Below are positions 1-12,241 of a stretch of DNA of 60,000 nucleotides, piece by piece. The first letter of the stretch is position 1. The number at the start of each line of letters is the position of its first letter. The translations under genes were made by a program, and so were the position numbers. Source of the stretch: Bolinopsis microptera (lineage: Eukaryota > Ctenophora > Tentaculata > Lobata > Bolinopsidae). The notes below the pieces were generated by a model. That model made no database searches. It was not told the origin of the DNA and worked only from the letters and a program-made list of their open reading frames with translations. The stretch spans positions 7,483,726-7,543,725 of the forward strand of contig NC_087074.1 in assembly GCF_026151205.1 (NCBI RefSeq). The letters are read 5' to 3'.

Positions 1-324
1 TTATCACAAACTTATGAACGAAGTAAAAATAATGAAATGTTCTGTAATTATTGGTAAATATGAAACATTTTCAATTTTTAAAAGTTAAAATTAGTGGTAA
101 TTTGAAATATTGTAATATTGAAACATTTTCAATTTTCAAAAGCTAAAAATGTAGCACAATACTAAGAAAAGACACCGTAAAGATTCCAAAAACGTAGATC
201 ACATTGAAAAAAAAACATGACAAATTGGTACAATTAATGGAACGACTAATACGAGATACATACTTATGGGTAAAAGGATGCAGTTTCATTTTTACTATAA
301 ATATAACGAAGCTGTATCATTGAA
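1..324. other. AT-rich non-coding DNA
   Basis: No exon, RNA gene or repeat boundary could be supported here. The stretch repeats short phrases such as gaaacattttcaattttc twice near the start, which suggests local duplication only. Confidence 0.5.
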
Positions 325-1101
325 CATATAAGCAATGCAATACTAATTGAGAAATTGGTATTAACCAAAAGTAATCAGCCAAGTAAAGGTAATCCAACAA
401 AGTAACATTGAAGAATTAGAAATGCACTCTACTATTATAAAACACTTTAACGTGCGTAAAGCAGTTATTAAACAAATATTAAATGAAAAAAGCCAAGAAG
501 GCATGAACTTCAGAAAAGGACAAAACACTAACTGTACAAAAACCTTAAAGATTTCAGGGAAGGGTACTAAAATTTTTACGGTAGCGCTCCGATTTTATAC
601 AACAATTTTCAAAGTGCTCAGCACCACGAAAAATATAATTTTTTTTCTTCCGCTTTCAAAACTGTTTTGACGCATAAAAACTATCAATAGTATTATTCAA
701 CAGTATTAAAACACTTTGTGGGCAAAAATATTTCATTGTGGATGTATGAAAGAGCCGCCGAAAAAATTTAGCGCGCAAAAAACATTTTTTTGGAGTTTTT
801 TATTTTGACCGGGTAACTCTTGTGCGTGCTTATATATTGATATAAGCTAGTGCGCAAATGAAAATGTACAAGATACCAAAAATGCAAGCATTTCTTTGAA
901 ATTAACCTGTCGAATTTCTAAAAACCCTCAAAAAAATGGGCCATTTTGGGGCCAAAAATCGGTTTATTTTCAAAATAAAACCGGGTTAACCCCCATTTTT
1001 TTTTAACACTTCCCACTATCCCCAATCGATTCAGGGCCAAAAATACGTCTTTTAAGACATGACTGATTACTCTGGTGTATCTAGCAGACAATCCCCGTAA
1101 C
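325..1101. repeat. Dispersed repeat, copy A
   Basis: The same sequence recurs in direct orientation at 9910-10685. Matching begins at catataagcaatgcaatac and runs, with many small indels, to a shared block ending near cccgtaa. Both copies include a segment with agtgctcagcaccacgaa and another with tttttggggccaaaaatcgg. The only ORF (422-670) is not conserved between copies, so the unit looks non-coding. Sequence diverges abruptly outside these limits. No terminal inverted repeats or target duplications were seen, so the class is unknown. Confidence 0.7.
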
Positions 1102-3347
1102 AGCTTCGAACTACTATCCAGTTTAAAATGAAGTCAATAATGGCTCAAATTACAATTGATAAATTGATTTCAACGGTTCAAGTCAAAACGACAAACGGAT
1201 TAATCGGATCTATTTTACTTGTTCAAAACAAAACAATATAAATAAAAGACTGCACGTCAGAGGTCAAAATAGCTTGTTTATGTAAAAAGAGTTCTAACTT
1301 ATCTAAACACATGGAAGAATATGGAATGTTTTTTTTTTTTAATAAAATTATCAGACACGCATACACAAAGATAGTTTTCGAAAATCGATTTAGATATTTC
1401 AAAAAAATTTTAGGGTTTCAACAAATTTATTTTCATATTTAATACGTCCATATAATCAATAATAATACCACAAAAAATAGGTATTAATTGTAGAAAGAAC
1501 CTCTATAGCTACCGTCGAGAAGCTAATCGCCGCGCAAAAAATGTTTTTTGCAATCCACCACAATTTCGGCGTAAGATCGGCAAGATGCTAACCAGAAACT
1601 GCCGGTACCTCATGCAGCATGCTGTTATATATTACTTCTGTTCATAACATACGAATAGATATAGTCGGAATGACAGGTTACTGGCGGTGCTCAGCCTTAC
1701 ATTTCGCCAAATCTTTATTATGTTTATGACATCATAGCCTGGGGTCCCCAGGTAAAATGACAGGCTGAGCACGGGCCTTAACGAAAATCACAAACACTGG
1801 GCCACGCGCGCCGAGCTGCGAAAGTTTGACATCCGTGAATATAAAAAAATCACAGGGAGAATAACAGATAAGACATGCACCCTACCTGTCCCATGTCCTG
1901 CCATAAAACTAGCCTCTTTCAACTCTCCACCAGTTCACCAGTTCTTCCAGTTCTAAAGCGTCAAGGAAATTAAAATCCAGAACTTAAAGAAATTTGATGA
2001 GATTGCTACAACATACAAATATGCCTATTTATGGTCGTACCTAATTTTTTACTCGCAAATTAGAAATTTTCAGAAAATGTGTTATTGGCTGTTTGGGGAG
2101 CGCCTAGGCGCTTAAATTATTCTTGCCCATCATCAGCGCTTCCCCATCCCGAGACTTCAGTCTTGTGGCTTTCCGTCTGTTTTTCCACTGCTCTGTTTCC
2201 ATCACCAGTTACTAAAGCTATGTAACATGATAATCGAGCTGAGTTACAGTTTTCAAACGTAACAACGATTTTCGCGAGGGTTCATACAAACCTTGCTCTC
2301 ACCCATCTGAGCACAAACCAGTGCACTGCCAACTATGCAACTCAACACTTGCATGTTTAATCCCAACCAAAGATTTAACTTATACTAACATTGTTTTACA
2401 AAATATATACTTGCACGCACGCACGGCACCCACGACGACACACCGAGAACAGGCTCTACCTGTTGATTATACCGTATAAGGCGGTAACTAGCTGTGCAAA
2501 TATCACGGTGCGAGATGCAGCTAGTGAAAGTATAGAGACCGAACTAGCTGCAAGCTCTTAATTACGCCCTTATATGGACCGTACTGGATCTGCATAATAG
2601 CTCAATATCACGCGCTATATATTCAACCATAAACCCTCACTCGATACTCTGTGACAGTCCACGTGACAGCTATCCAGGAAATTCCTATATGCGTCTCCGG
2701 TGTAAACTAAGGAAAGAGCTAGTTGATGAATGAAGTTAGGCAGGACACTTCGGTTCTGCACTGCAGAGTTTTAACATCATTCTGCCAGCTCGCTTTGCAC
2801 TTGAACAGCTCACAGCAGCTTAAGTTAACCGGACCTCGACCGGATTGAGGGAACACCCTTCAGTTTTGTTAGTCGACTGACAGAACGGTTTGCGTTCCTT
2901 TTCGAAAAAAGAACGTTTCGAAAATGCAGAAATCACAAACTTCTCAACATCACGCAACAGCTCGGTAACTAAACCAACTATAAATTTCAACTATTATAAT
3001 ACCTATAACATGCGTTTACATACATATCATCGCAAAGATTGAACGTGGATTAGTAAATATTGACAAAGGCATTCATAACATCCCAGCGAATCATCAAGAA
3101 GAACACAGTACTAGCTGTTTTCATTATTTGGCGGGAATCATTATATCAGCTCATGGTTATTTATTACCACAAGTGCCAGTCGGAGCCGCGCACGACGTGC
3201 AACTCAGTAACACTCGTACATGAGCTACCTTACACGTGCATGGACCGATCCAATGGTCAAGCAAATGATCCGAATCCGTTAAGTACAGACCACTTGCAAA
3301 ATGCAAGTCATAATTTCACACTAAACACTAATCTTTGTTTATTTCAG
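1102..3347. other. Non-coding stretch, no supported gene
   Basis: No convincing coding exon was found on either strand. At 1655-1775 there is an atgacaggt block and a gcctggggtccccaggtaa block that recur elsewhere in the window (see the finding on the CCCCAGG motif). The ORF at 3060-3350 overlaps the intron side of the next exon and shows no recognised similarity. Confidence 0.45.
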
Positions 3348-3558
3348 TAACCGAAGATTCGGAAGGCGAGATCGACAATACAAGAAGACACGACCGAGTC
3401 TGGATTTAGACAGACGTTCACCGCTGCTTTTCTTCTGCGGAGTTGTTCAAATTCTTCAGAACGATATTCAGGAGCGATCCACGCACCTGCCCATTGGGTC
3501 AACCGAGAATGAAAGAAAATTCGTGATGACTCCCCGACCCGAGAAATTAACAAATTCG
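3348..3558 (+). CDS. Internal exon of an unrecognised gene
   Basis: A 211-base stretch is bounded by a good acceptor (tttatttcag) and a donor (tcg|gtatga). It is open throughout in the frame that uses one leading base plus 70 codons. The peptide is basic at its start, then has a hydrophobic LLFFCGVVQIL segment, and ends with FVMTPRPEKLTNS. The phase matches the exon at 3815-3945. No family was recognised. The - strand ORF covering the same bases (3344-3553) lacks splice support and is treated as a shadow. Further exons must lie outside, because neither a start nor a stop is seen. Splice sites and open frame are direct observations; exon status is inference. Confidence 0.4.
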
Positions 3559-3814
3559 GTATGAATCATTATAGCTGGTAGAATAATTTTACTTTTCCCA
3601 ATTTGTGCAAAGTTTTAAGTTTTTTTCTTTGGTTGATGAATCAAAAAGATGCCGTTTAGTTATTAAATTAAATAAATTATCAAGCATGTTAGAACCAAAA
3701 CATGTCTTTTTGTTCAGAGTTCAGATTTTAGCTTTTTCAACTCTCAGTGTGTTGAATTATAATTATAAAATATTTCGTTGTATTTTTATTTTTGTTACTA
3801 TAATTAGTAGGTAG

Positions 3815-3945
3815 AAGAGATTGTACAGCAAGTTGGGTTCAAGAGGAATAAAATCGCACCTGACGGCAGCATTAAAGACGATAATTCCACTTTTGTCCCA
3901 CATTTTTGATATCGAGACTGTGCCAAAGGGTTACTTTATGAAAAG
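3815..3945 (+). CDS. Next exon of the same unrecognised gene
   Basis: The acceptor is taattagtaggtag and the donor is aaaag|gtaaac. The 131 bases are open in phase 0 from the previous exon, which ends on a complete codon. They encode a peptide beginning KRLYSKLGSRGIKSHL and ending VPKGYFMKR, and leave two bases for the next exon. An alternative reading four bases upstream runs into a stop after 32 codons, which would make this a terminal exon. The longer frame is preferred because its composition looks more protein-like and it uses a clean donor. The function is unknown. Confidence 0.4.
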
Positions 3946-5035
3946 GTAAACTTTTTGTTTTATTATATTTTGCGAGTCAGATGTACATGATAAGGCAAAG
4001 TTGAAAAATTTCGCGTGTCCGCCTTCTCAATGTGGTTGTGCTTACAAACCACTGATCTTGAAAAAAACAACAAAAAATGGCTATACGGTTTTTAAAAAAC
4101 CGTCTGATGGATCAGACGTGGAGACTAGTCAGACTTTTTCAAATTTTGTTCCCATATAATTCTAACAATGTATGTTCCGTGCCGCGTTTTAGATTTTAAT
4201 TCTTGGCAGAGTCTCATCATTTTTTAAAACCAGATTCGGGTTCAGTAACTTTTAAATTTTTGTATGTGTGATCTAAAAGTAGACAGAATTGCTCGTTTTA
4301 TTGTGAAAGTGTGCTTATATTCTCCAAGGCCGATCACAGCGTGAGCTGGTATGTAACAATGATCTATTGTAAACAGACTGATTCTGTCCCAGTAGTCACT
4401 GTCGCCTGTAGCTAATTCTACTAAACATTATCTAAACAATATTGCTGTAAAGTCGTAAGTCAGTGTTACTAGTTTTCTTTAATTAACGAACCTCCATCCA
4501 TATGTAATATAGTAATGCTCGCAATGGATGTATGAGTGTTTGAGAGCATCCTGTGGTTTAGAAAATCCAAACTGTTAATTTAAATAAATATTGGATGAGT
4601 CCTCAATTTATTTCCCCATAATAGGTAGAATACCCCAAACTATAGATTATTCTGCTCCAAATTAAAGTATTCTGTAGGATTTTGTACTTAAAGAAACCAT
4701 CAATCGATAGTATTATTTCTCTGAACATGATCGACCTTAATAAGGAAAGAAGTCTCGCTGAGAGTTTCTTGAGAACAAATCTAATTCTTATAAATTGATA
4801 CAATAACTAGTTAACGAACATTTTCATTATAAAAGTTTCTACAAACATCTGTACAAATTTAAATAAGAATACAAACTGCACTGGAGCATAGAATAAAACC
4901 CTACAATCTATACACTAGACAGCTACAAAATGTAGAAAACTAGGAAGAAACGAATTACGAGTGTAGTTCACTTGCGATGTCCTCAGGATCGATTGAAGCT
5001 TAAACAATGCTCCCAAAAATTTAAATATTATACGA
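3946..5035. other. Intron or intergenic DNA, nothing recognised
   Basis: AT-rich and frequently interrupted in all frames. A downstream exon for the + strand gene ending at 3945 was not found here. The 66-codon - strand ORF at 4603-4803 has no supporting splice sites or similarity. Confidence 0.4.
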
Positions 5036-8000
5036 TCAGTTTTCGGCCAACGAACACCATTTTTTGTTCATTTGGAACTGAGGCCCTGAAAACACAAAGA
5101 AATTATTAAAGCGAATGATTCCCATAATATCACGGAAAGAGCGCTCATTCGATCATACATCTAAATATGGTAATAGTCAAACTAAATTAATTGTTTTGAC
5201 ACAAATCAGTGGGTCCTTTTGTGTGAAATTAAATTCTGGACATGAAATGTGTCCAAGAAAATAAAATTCAAATCCCCACCAGTAGTCAAACGCACTGATT
5301 GCAATATTCAAAGCTCCGTCAGCTATCATAAGTTGCCGCTATATTGTTCATAGAACAACCTTCTTGAAGTTCTTCATCACTGTATCTCCATTTGGTCTTT
5401 ACAGCGGTCAGGTAAAAAGTACGAAGAAGAACTTGAATTTGATTTTTCGCACTGAAAATAGATTGAGCATGAATGGATTATAAGCTAGTAAGCTAAATTA
5501 TCAGAATATATAACTAGAATTGGAAAGGAATAGATTTCAAGAGCAACTTTTTGATCTTTAATTCTGAGATTCCAGAATAAATAATCGATTCGCGCGCAAA
5601 CCGATCGATATACTGTTAAGAACCAAAAATTTCCATGTTACACTGAATGCAAAAACAAAGTGCTTCTTAATCAACAAAATTAAGCGCGCTACTAACGTTA
5701 CAAATATTTGCGATGAGAACCGAAACTACTTAACAAGTTTATAATTTTGATGGATCTGAACTTCGATCACTGCGTCTTCAAATATGTCCAATAACCAGGA
5801 AATACCACGCAAATTATTTTGGGGCAAAATTTTTAGTTTTTTTCCATTTATTGCGAAATGCTCTAATACGAGGATAATTGAAACGCTACAAATTTTGCCA
5901 GAAACATGATATTGAATTCCCGATCCGTGTATAATTAACTCATACTGATGCAAGAACCAACACAACACCCCCATAAGAACTTACCGTTTGTTTTATTGGG
6001 AGTTGACGTCAGCATCAAGTGACGTACGAGTCTAAAAGTTTCTCCTGTAGTGGTGTTCGAAAATCTGAATAGATTCCTGGTTAGCAATATCTGGTTCAAG
6101 TAAGAAACCGTTTTGAAACGTTGATCCAACAAAGAATGAGAAATCGAATAGAGCCATTTTTAAAACGAGAGAAATTGAATTATTAATAATTTCTAAAACT
6201 AACCCTTGCAAGATTTGTGAAAAGCAGAGGCTGGCGTTTTCTCTTTTGAAGCACCAATAAAAGACATGGGTCTGTTTACGAAAGTCTGACTCAACTGAAA
6301 GGTTATAAGATGATACAAGAGGGTAATATATCTTACTCGTGTAGGTTAAATTCAAACAGTACGTAAAATCACAAGAAAGCCTTACCAACAAATCAGAAAA
6401 TCCAAACAATCACTTGAAATCAAACAAGAACATTTTTCGTTGATCTTTCTTTAAAACGAATGAAGTCCACTTATTTGATTAATTACTAATTTATTTATGA
6501 ATAACTTAATTTACTTAATCTATGCACCTGATCAATTACTTAATACCTCGTAGTGTACTTAAAGAGAGTTCTGAAGGGTGTATCTGGAGTGGGTATGGTT
6601 AACAGCCGCAACAATCAACTATCTCAAACTGACAACTCTGTAGCAGCCTGGTAATTTAACATAATTAATTAACAAAATAGCTCACTCTCAAATAATTAAC
6701 TACTGTCATTATTGAGTATCATCCTAATCTAACAGTGCTTGTCCCATCAGAAATGAAACTAGATTTTAATGCACGAATTTGCTTGAGAAAATACTGAAAT
6801 ATGGTATATATTTGAATAATAAATATAATTATTGAATAAGCAAGGTAAAATAATGAAAGGTAAGACAGAGAACTTACCGTGATGAGTTGACTAGCAGGTG
6901 ATAGGCGCAGTGTTTGGCGGGGTCCTCATTAAACAAGTAGGAGAACACAACACACCCGTCTTGGAGGAGAGGCTTCAGATATGAATCTGTGAAAACTTAT
7001 CACCTAGCGCTCAGCTGTATTCACCAACTCGTCCTATTGTAGAGTGAGGATCTGAGTATTGGAATTATTTAATACTTGAGTGAAAAGAGGAGTTTATAGG
7101 GAATTGACTTGATGTCGTGGTGGCGCCGTGTTATCTTTGGATTTGGTGGAGAGACAGCGCAAACAAAATAAAATAGAATACCAAAATGAATTATAGCCTA
7201 GATATGGTAAGGGTTAACTTGATGAAAGATATATGAATAATGAAGAATAGATAATAAGTATTAATGTTAGGAACCTAGCCCCCACAGCCGCATATCAAGA
7301 GTGTTGCACAACACAGTCATCAGGGAAATATCTCTTTACATCAGTGCCACTGTCATATACTCGGGGACGCGAAATTGATAATTTTTAGCCCAATACATCT
7401 CAAGAAAACTTTATTGTATTATAACGTCGATAGCATAAAGATCAATATTTTAAAGATTTAATCGTATTCGGGTAAAGCTGATTAAAGGGACTAAAATAAC
7501 ATAAAAAGAGTCGGAGTGTGTAGCAAAAGAAGGCCCTCACACTAGAACTGATGGGAAGATTCCCACCCTTAAGATCACTAGTCCAACCAGCTGTAGCATG
7601 CTTGTAATTACCGCTCTCTGCTTGTACAACAGAACACAAAGCTGTCCGTGTCACGTGTTAGTTGTACTCCTACTACTGTAAACTCTTGGAGGAGGGTTGA
7701 GATTGTTACTTTTTAATTAAAACGTTACTACCAACACCAACACTAGAATTTGCTCATATTTGAAAATAATTTCGAACAAAACAAAACATAGTAATAAAGC
7801 TAAAGTAGACACAATTTCTTCGCTAACAATAATATATATTAACTAATCCTTCAAGGAGTTAAACCACAAATGCACAGTCTACAACCACTAACCTTCGTGT
7901 TCCAACCTCTTGATATCTTGCCAAAATGCTTACTTGGACGGTCACAAAGATAGAGGCGAGTAGCCTGGAGGACTTAACATACTCTATCATATCCCCCCTC

Positions 8001-8451
8001 CCCCCCCCCCCCCCCCCCCCCTTTGATTGTAACTAGTCCTGTCAGGTAGGTCTGATAAGTGGTGTCTTTCCTGTGGAGGGGTCAGAGGGGTAGATGGTAT
8101 AGAGGGTTTGTGGGTAATATGGTAAAGGGGGTTAGAGGAGTTAGAGGGTAAGCTGGTAATGAGAATTAAAAGTTGGTTTCAGAGTATTGTGGTAGGGTTC
8201 GCTTTAGGGCGGCAAAAAGCTGAACTTATAATTGACATACATAACAATTTTCCGGCAACAAAATTATAGCGATGATTTTTGATATAAATAGTGTTGATCA
8301 GAAAGTACACACGCCTCCCTTGCTGATGATACATTAACTGAGTCCTGGGTGGGGAGATTGTAATTGTTTAGGCCTCAGATCTCGTCACTGTACAGTCCTT
8401 CTCAAAGAACAGCAGACTGGCTAGCTTGTACCATATCTGTGTCTCTGACAT
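5036..8451 (-). CDS. Split gene of unknown function (partial exon model)
   Basis: Five - strand pieces look like exons of one gene. The first is 8451-8394, beginning with ATG (MSETQIWYKLASLLFFEKD, donor gtacag). The second is 7675-7612, containing LTRDTDSFVFCCTSRE (acceptor tttacag, donor gtaatt). The third is 6986-6878, containing LKPLLQDGCVVFSYLF (acceptor ttttcacag, donor gtaagt). The fourth is 5451-5360, ending YSDEELQE. The last is 5085-5036, with ENINE-like tail residues KKWCSLAEN before TGA. Phases agree between exons 1 and 2 and between the last two. They do not agree between 7612 and 6986, so at least one exon is missing there. More exons probably lie in 5700-6300, where spliceable open segments occur (for example 6293-6190). 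No family was recognised. Confidence 0.45.
7985..8021. repeat. Poly-C tract
   Basis: A C-rich run, almost unbroken from 7985 to 8021, lies in the first intron of the - strand gene. It is followed by 120 bases rich in GGT and GGG. It is a simple-sequence tract, and its exact length may be unreliable in assemblies. Confidence 0.8.
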
Positions 8452-8468
8452 GATACTGCTGCAATGGT

Positions 8469-8532
8469 CACGTGTTCCACGCCCACGTGCAGGCGTAACG
8501 GTCACGTGTCTGATGCTGGAGAAGTGCACGTG
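8469..8532 (-). promoter_or_regulatory. Cluster of four CACGTG E-boxes
   Basis: Perfect CACGTG hexamers occur at 8469, 8484, 8503 and 8527, 18 to 81 bases upstream of the predicted start codon at 8451. Two have the wider form GTCACGTG, the core bound by bHLH-leucine-zipper factors of the MITF/TFE, USF and Myc/Max group. No TATA box is evident. Hexamers are seen directly; a promoter role is inferred from position and density. Confidence 0.5.
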
Positions 8533-9385
8533 GTGGAGCGGGAGAGGACTGTTTGGATAATTTGGAAAGCGTTGATTCCCTACGAAACAGCAGAGAGATT
8601 ATGGGCACTGAAAAGATAAGAAAATGTTTTCGTTGAAGTGATTTTTATCGTTCAGTAATGAAATTGATATTGAAAAAACATGGATTTATTTAAGGACAGT
8701 CCCCTATCATCAACAAAGAACACAAAGAGTTAAAGTTATTAAATAGTTATATATCAAGAAATAGAAAATAACTGCGGTAAAAAACTTGGTGCCGTCCACC
8801 AAAGGTACCTGTCTGAAGGAACTGAATGGCCACCTCTTCCAATGTGGATCACCCACTTCGGATGGTAACATCTCTAGTCTTGGAAGGAGTTAATTTTACT
8901 GATGAGTTTAACTCCCAACAGTTCCAGCTGACCTTCTCATTCTCTTGGTAACCAGTCTATACCAACGTGTCAGTGAAAAGTTAAAGTAGCCTGTTAGTTG
9001 AATATAATTTATATATATTCTGTAATATAAGGATAGAACATTTATTATGGGTCGCATTGTTGTGATGTTTTCTGATGAAATTTCTGATTAATAAATAACT
9101 AATTGAAATACTAGAGTTTTTTGTAGAACATGAACAACATCACGAAAAGACATATAAAATTCACGAAACATACACAGAATGAACGAAAGCGAGGTATCTC
9201 GCGCCCACTTGTAGCGGCCACAATCTTTACCGATAAGAGTACGAACACTATCTGTTCTAGTCACATTTCTCTTTATCACGTCCTGATGTTTATGTAAAAT
9301 TGTGGTTGAATATGCTGAAATATTTAAAATGTTCCTGAAGTTTATGTTAAATGTGTTGAATATGCTAATCTGGTTCAAATTGTTG
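8533..9385. other. Upstream flank, no gene supported
   Basis: No exon with splice support was found. The 96-codon - strand ORF at 9088-9378 contains a basic RTLIGKDCGRYKWARDT segment that looks mildly protein-like. It has no recognised similarity and is left unannotated. Confidence 0.4.
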
Positions 9386-9797
9386 GAGGGAGGGGGTTTA
9401 AGTCAGGCATTCCTGACATTGACTCTACTATTATTTATAAATTCAAAATCATGTTAAGAAGATAGCAGCAACTAATCTATATTATTTACCGTGCTCTATT
9501 TTATGTGTACTGAAGAGTGCCTTTACAATATTCCACATTGTGGTGTAGATTTCCTCCATATCCAACAGGCAACACTGAATGAGTGATGGATAAGGGGGTT
9601 TAAGTCAGGTGTTCCTGACATGTATTCAAAATTGCATTGAGAAGATAGCAGTAATTAATCTACATTATTTACAGTGCCCTATATGTGTACTGAAGGGTAC
9701 TTTAACAATATTTCAGTTTGTGGTAGGATTACTCCCCATCCAACAGGCAGCACGGAATAAGTGATGGATGAGGGGGTTTAAGTCAGGCATTCCTGTC
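9386..9797. repeat. Tandem repeat, about 195-bp unit, 2.1 copies
   Basis: Each unit starts with agggggtttaagtcaggc and then attcctgaca. It continues through agaagatagcag, tatgtgtactgaag and catccaacaggca, and ends atgagtgatggat. Starts are at about 9386, 9593 and 9771, the last one truncated. Copies differ by substitutions and small gaps, so the duplication is not very recent. No coding potential was seen. Confidence 0.75.
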
Positions 9798-9909
9798 AAA
9801 AGATCTATAATTAATCTTGTAAGGGTACCACACAGTAGACATTATATTGTTGATTGTGAACCAAAAGTTTATTCATACCCACAATCGATAAATTATAAAT
9901 CCAAATAGT

Positions 9910-10685
9910 CATATAAGCAATGCAATACTAAATTGGTGAAATTGTATTAACTGAATTGACAAAAGGTAATCAGCCAAGTAAAAGTATCTCAACAATATAA
10001 CATTGAAGTATTAGAAATGCCACTCTACTATTATAAAACACTTAACTGTACTGTATTAAACAATATTAAATGAAATTAAGCCAGAGAAGGCATGAACTTC
10101 ACAAAAGGACAAAACACTACCGGTACAAAAACTTAAATGAGTTTCAGGGAAGGGTTACTAAAATTTTACGGTAGCGCTCGATTTTATTCAAAAATTTTCA
10201 AAGTGCTCAGCACCACGAAAAATATAATTTTTTCTTCCGCTTTCAAAAATTGTTTTGACGCTGAAAAACTATTATTGAACAGTATTAAAACACTTTGTGG
10301 GCAAAAATATTTCATTGTGGATGTATAAAGAGCCGAAAAAATTTAGCGCGCAAAAAAACATTTTTTTTGGGAGGTTTTTTAAAATTTTGACCAGGTAAAC
10401 TCTTGTGTGTGCTTATTATATTGGTATAAGCTAGTGCGGCAAATAAAAATGTACAAGAACCCAAAATATTTAAGCTTTTCGATTGAATTAACCTGTCGAA
10501 ATTTCTAAAAAACCTCAAAAAATGGCCATTTTTGGGGCCAAAAATCGGTTTTTTCAAAATAAAACCAGGTAACCCCCATTTTAAACACTTCTAACCACTT
10601 TTAATCGATTCTACGGTCAAAAATACGTCTTTTAAGATGGGTCTGGTGATTTTAGTGTATCAAGCAGAAAAAGCCCGTAAGAGCC
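9910..10685. repeat. Dispersed repeat, copy B
   Basis: Second copy of the repeat described at 325-1101, in the same orientation. It is shorter in some homopolymers and lacks several internal bases. The two copies are about 9.6 kb apart, and no matching short duplications flank either copy. Confidence 0.7.
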
Positions 10686-12085
10686 TCTACTATAGTGTGT
10701 ACTGTGATAATTAATTGTTTGCCGCAGATTAAATATGGTTCGTGGTTTTGGTCATGGTTATTTGGAGACCTCAGCTGTCAGTCATGAATAAGTCCACCTA
10801 CAACGATTACATACGCATCTAATGATTTAATCATCTCGATATAGGGTCCTAACTGGAAAATCAGGTTTATCAAACGACAGCTGTAAAGAAGAAAACCAGA
10901 AAATCCTGTTTCGCGCTGTCGACAAAGTCGCAGAATCAAAAAATGAACAGACCGACGTTTCACCTGATGATGGAGACTCCAGAAAGGTTGTTAAAATAGG
11001 ACATTGAGAATCCAGGATAGGTCCATCTGACCGTCACGTGATCAACTTGTCCCGACCAATCATATGCCTCCGTTTTATCACGTGGTTATGATCAGCTGGC
11101 TGGAGGCACGTGGGGCCATCTGAAAGGGTGTTCAATTAGAGGAACGCTGATGTGATTACCATTTTGGCAAGTCATGGATACGTTAATTCCGCCAAGGCTG
11201 TCTTGCGTCTACTCATTTTAAATGATATGAATCAAAGTTTTCGCCTATATCGTACTTTTTTATTGGATTTCTGAAATGTGAATTATCTTAACAAAATCAG
11301 CAACCATAATTCCGTGAAATTTCCACAAAACATGACCCAAAGTAGCGGAAGGTTAAGTAGTTTGTAGAATCGGAGAGGTTGGTGGGCCGTTATAAATATA
11401 ACGCGTTAATCTATTATCGGTACCGGTAGCACGTTCTTTTCAGTCATGTTCTGATTGTAATTTCCGATCACCGAGATTAAATTAGTTCCGAAGCACGAAC
11501 TTTTCAATTTGTAATTGTGGTGAGATAGGATTCAAATAAACTTATCGGATTTCGCCTTCAATATATGTGCTGTTAGTGTTGTGCATTGTGCCGGTGCTCA
11601 TTTTTATGAAATAAGATAATACTGTAATTTAGTTTTGGAAATCTGGCGGGGAGGCAAACATTTAAACATTTTGACTGCACCAGTCCGGCAGTCACTGTGC
11701 GCGGCGCTATTTTCAAGCTTCCTGTATAAATATAATACGTGAGAGGAGCGAGCAATAGACTAGCAAGCTAGGTAACAGCGACTGAAGTATGTACCTTGAA
11801 CATGGTATGGTTTATCAAAACACATATTTCCCAAAACCTAAACTTAAACTTAAAGCATGTATGTATTTACCAAGACATGTTTCATTGAATTTGAAAATTG
11901 ATCTAAATTCTAAGTGTTTTTGGTTTTGGCATAACTTTTACTCTCTTAATAATAATAACGGGAAAATTAAATTCGTTTGGATTTCCTCATATAGTGTAAA
12001 TCACCGAGCGTGCTATTAATCACTCTGTAATCGAACTTAAAGGGCCCACGACAGTTGAAACCAACTTGAATAGATGTATTTGTAC
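10686..12085. other. Non-coding stretch with three E-boxes
   Basis: CACGTG occurs at 11035, 11079 and 11107. On the - strand a possible terminal exon starts after a strong pyrimidine-tract acceptor (ttttcttctttacag, near 10882). It reads CRLINLIFQLGPYIEMIK before a TGA near 10778, but no partner exon was found. The ORF at 11789-12019 has no recognised similarity. Confidence 0.35.
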
Positions 12086-12233
12086 CAGGGACAAAAGGAT
12101 TTCGCGATTATTTTGGTCAAATTCGCGATACCGCGAATTTTAACAGACTATACATTAAACTATACATAAAATTTTTCGCAAATAATGGGAAAAATCGCGA
12201 TTCCGTACATGCCGCGATTTCCTTTTGTCCCTG
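12086..12233. mobile_element. hAT-type MITE, TIR cagggacaaaagg
   Basis: The 148-bp unit has inverted ends: cagggacaaaaggatttcgc at the left matches the complement of the right end gcgatttccttttgtccctg. It is flanked by a perfect 8-bp duplication atttgtac at 12078-12085 and 12234-12241. An 8-bp duplication and short CAGG-type termini are the hallmarks of hAT transposition. No ORF is present, so it would have been moved in trans. Confidence 0.85.
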
Positions 12234-12241
12234 ATTTGTAC

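Noticed and set aside
5935-6409. Overlapping - strand ORFs of 65 and 125 codons as complete genes
   Set aside because: They overlap in different frames and contain internal splice-like sites; at best parts of them are exons of the 5036-8451 gene.
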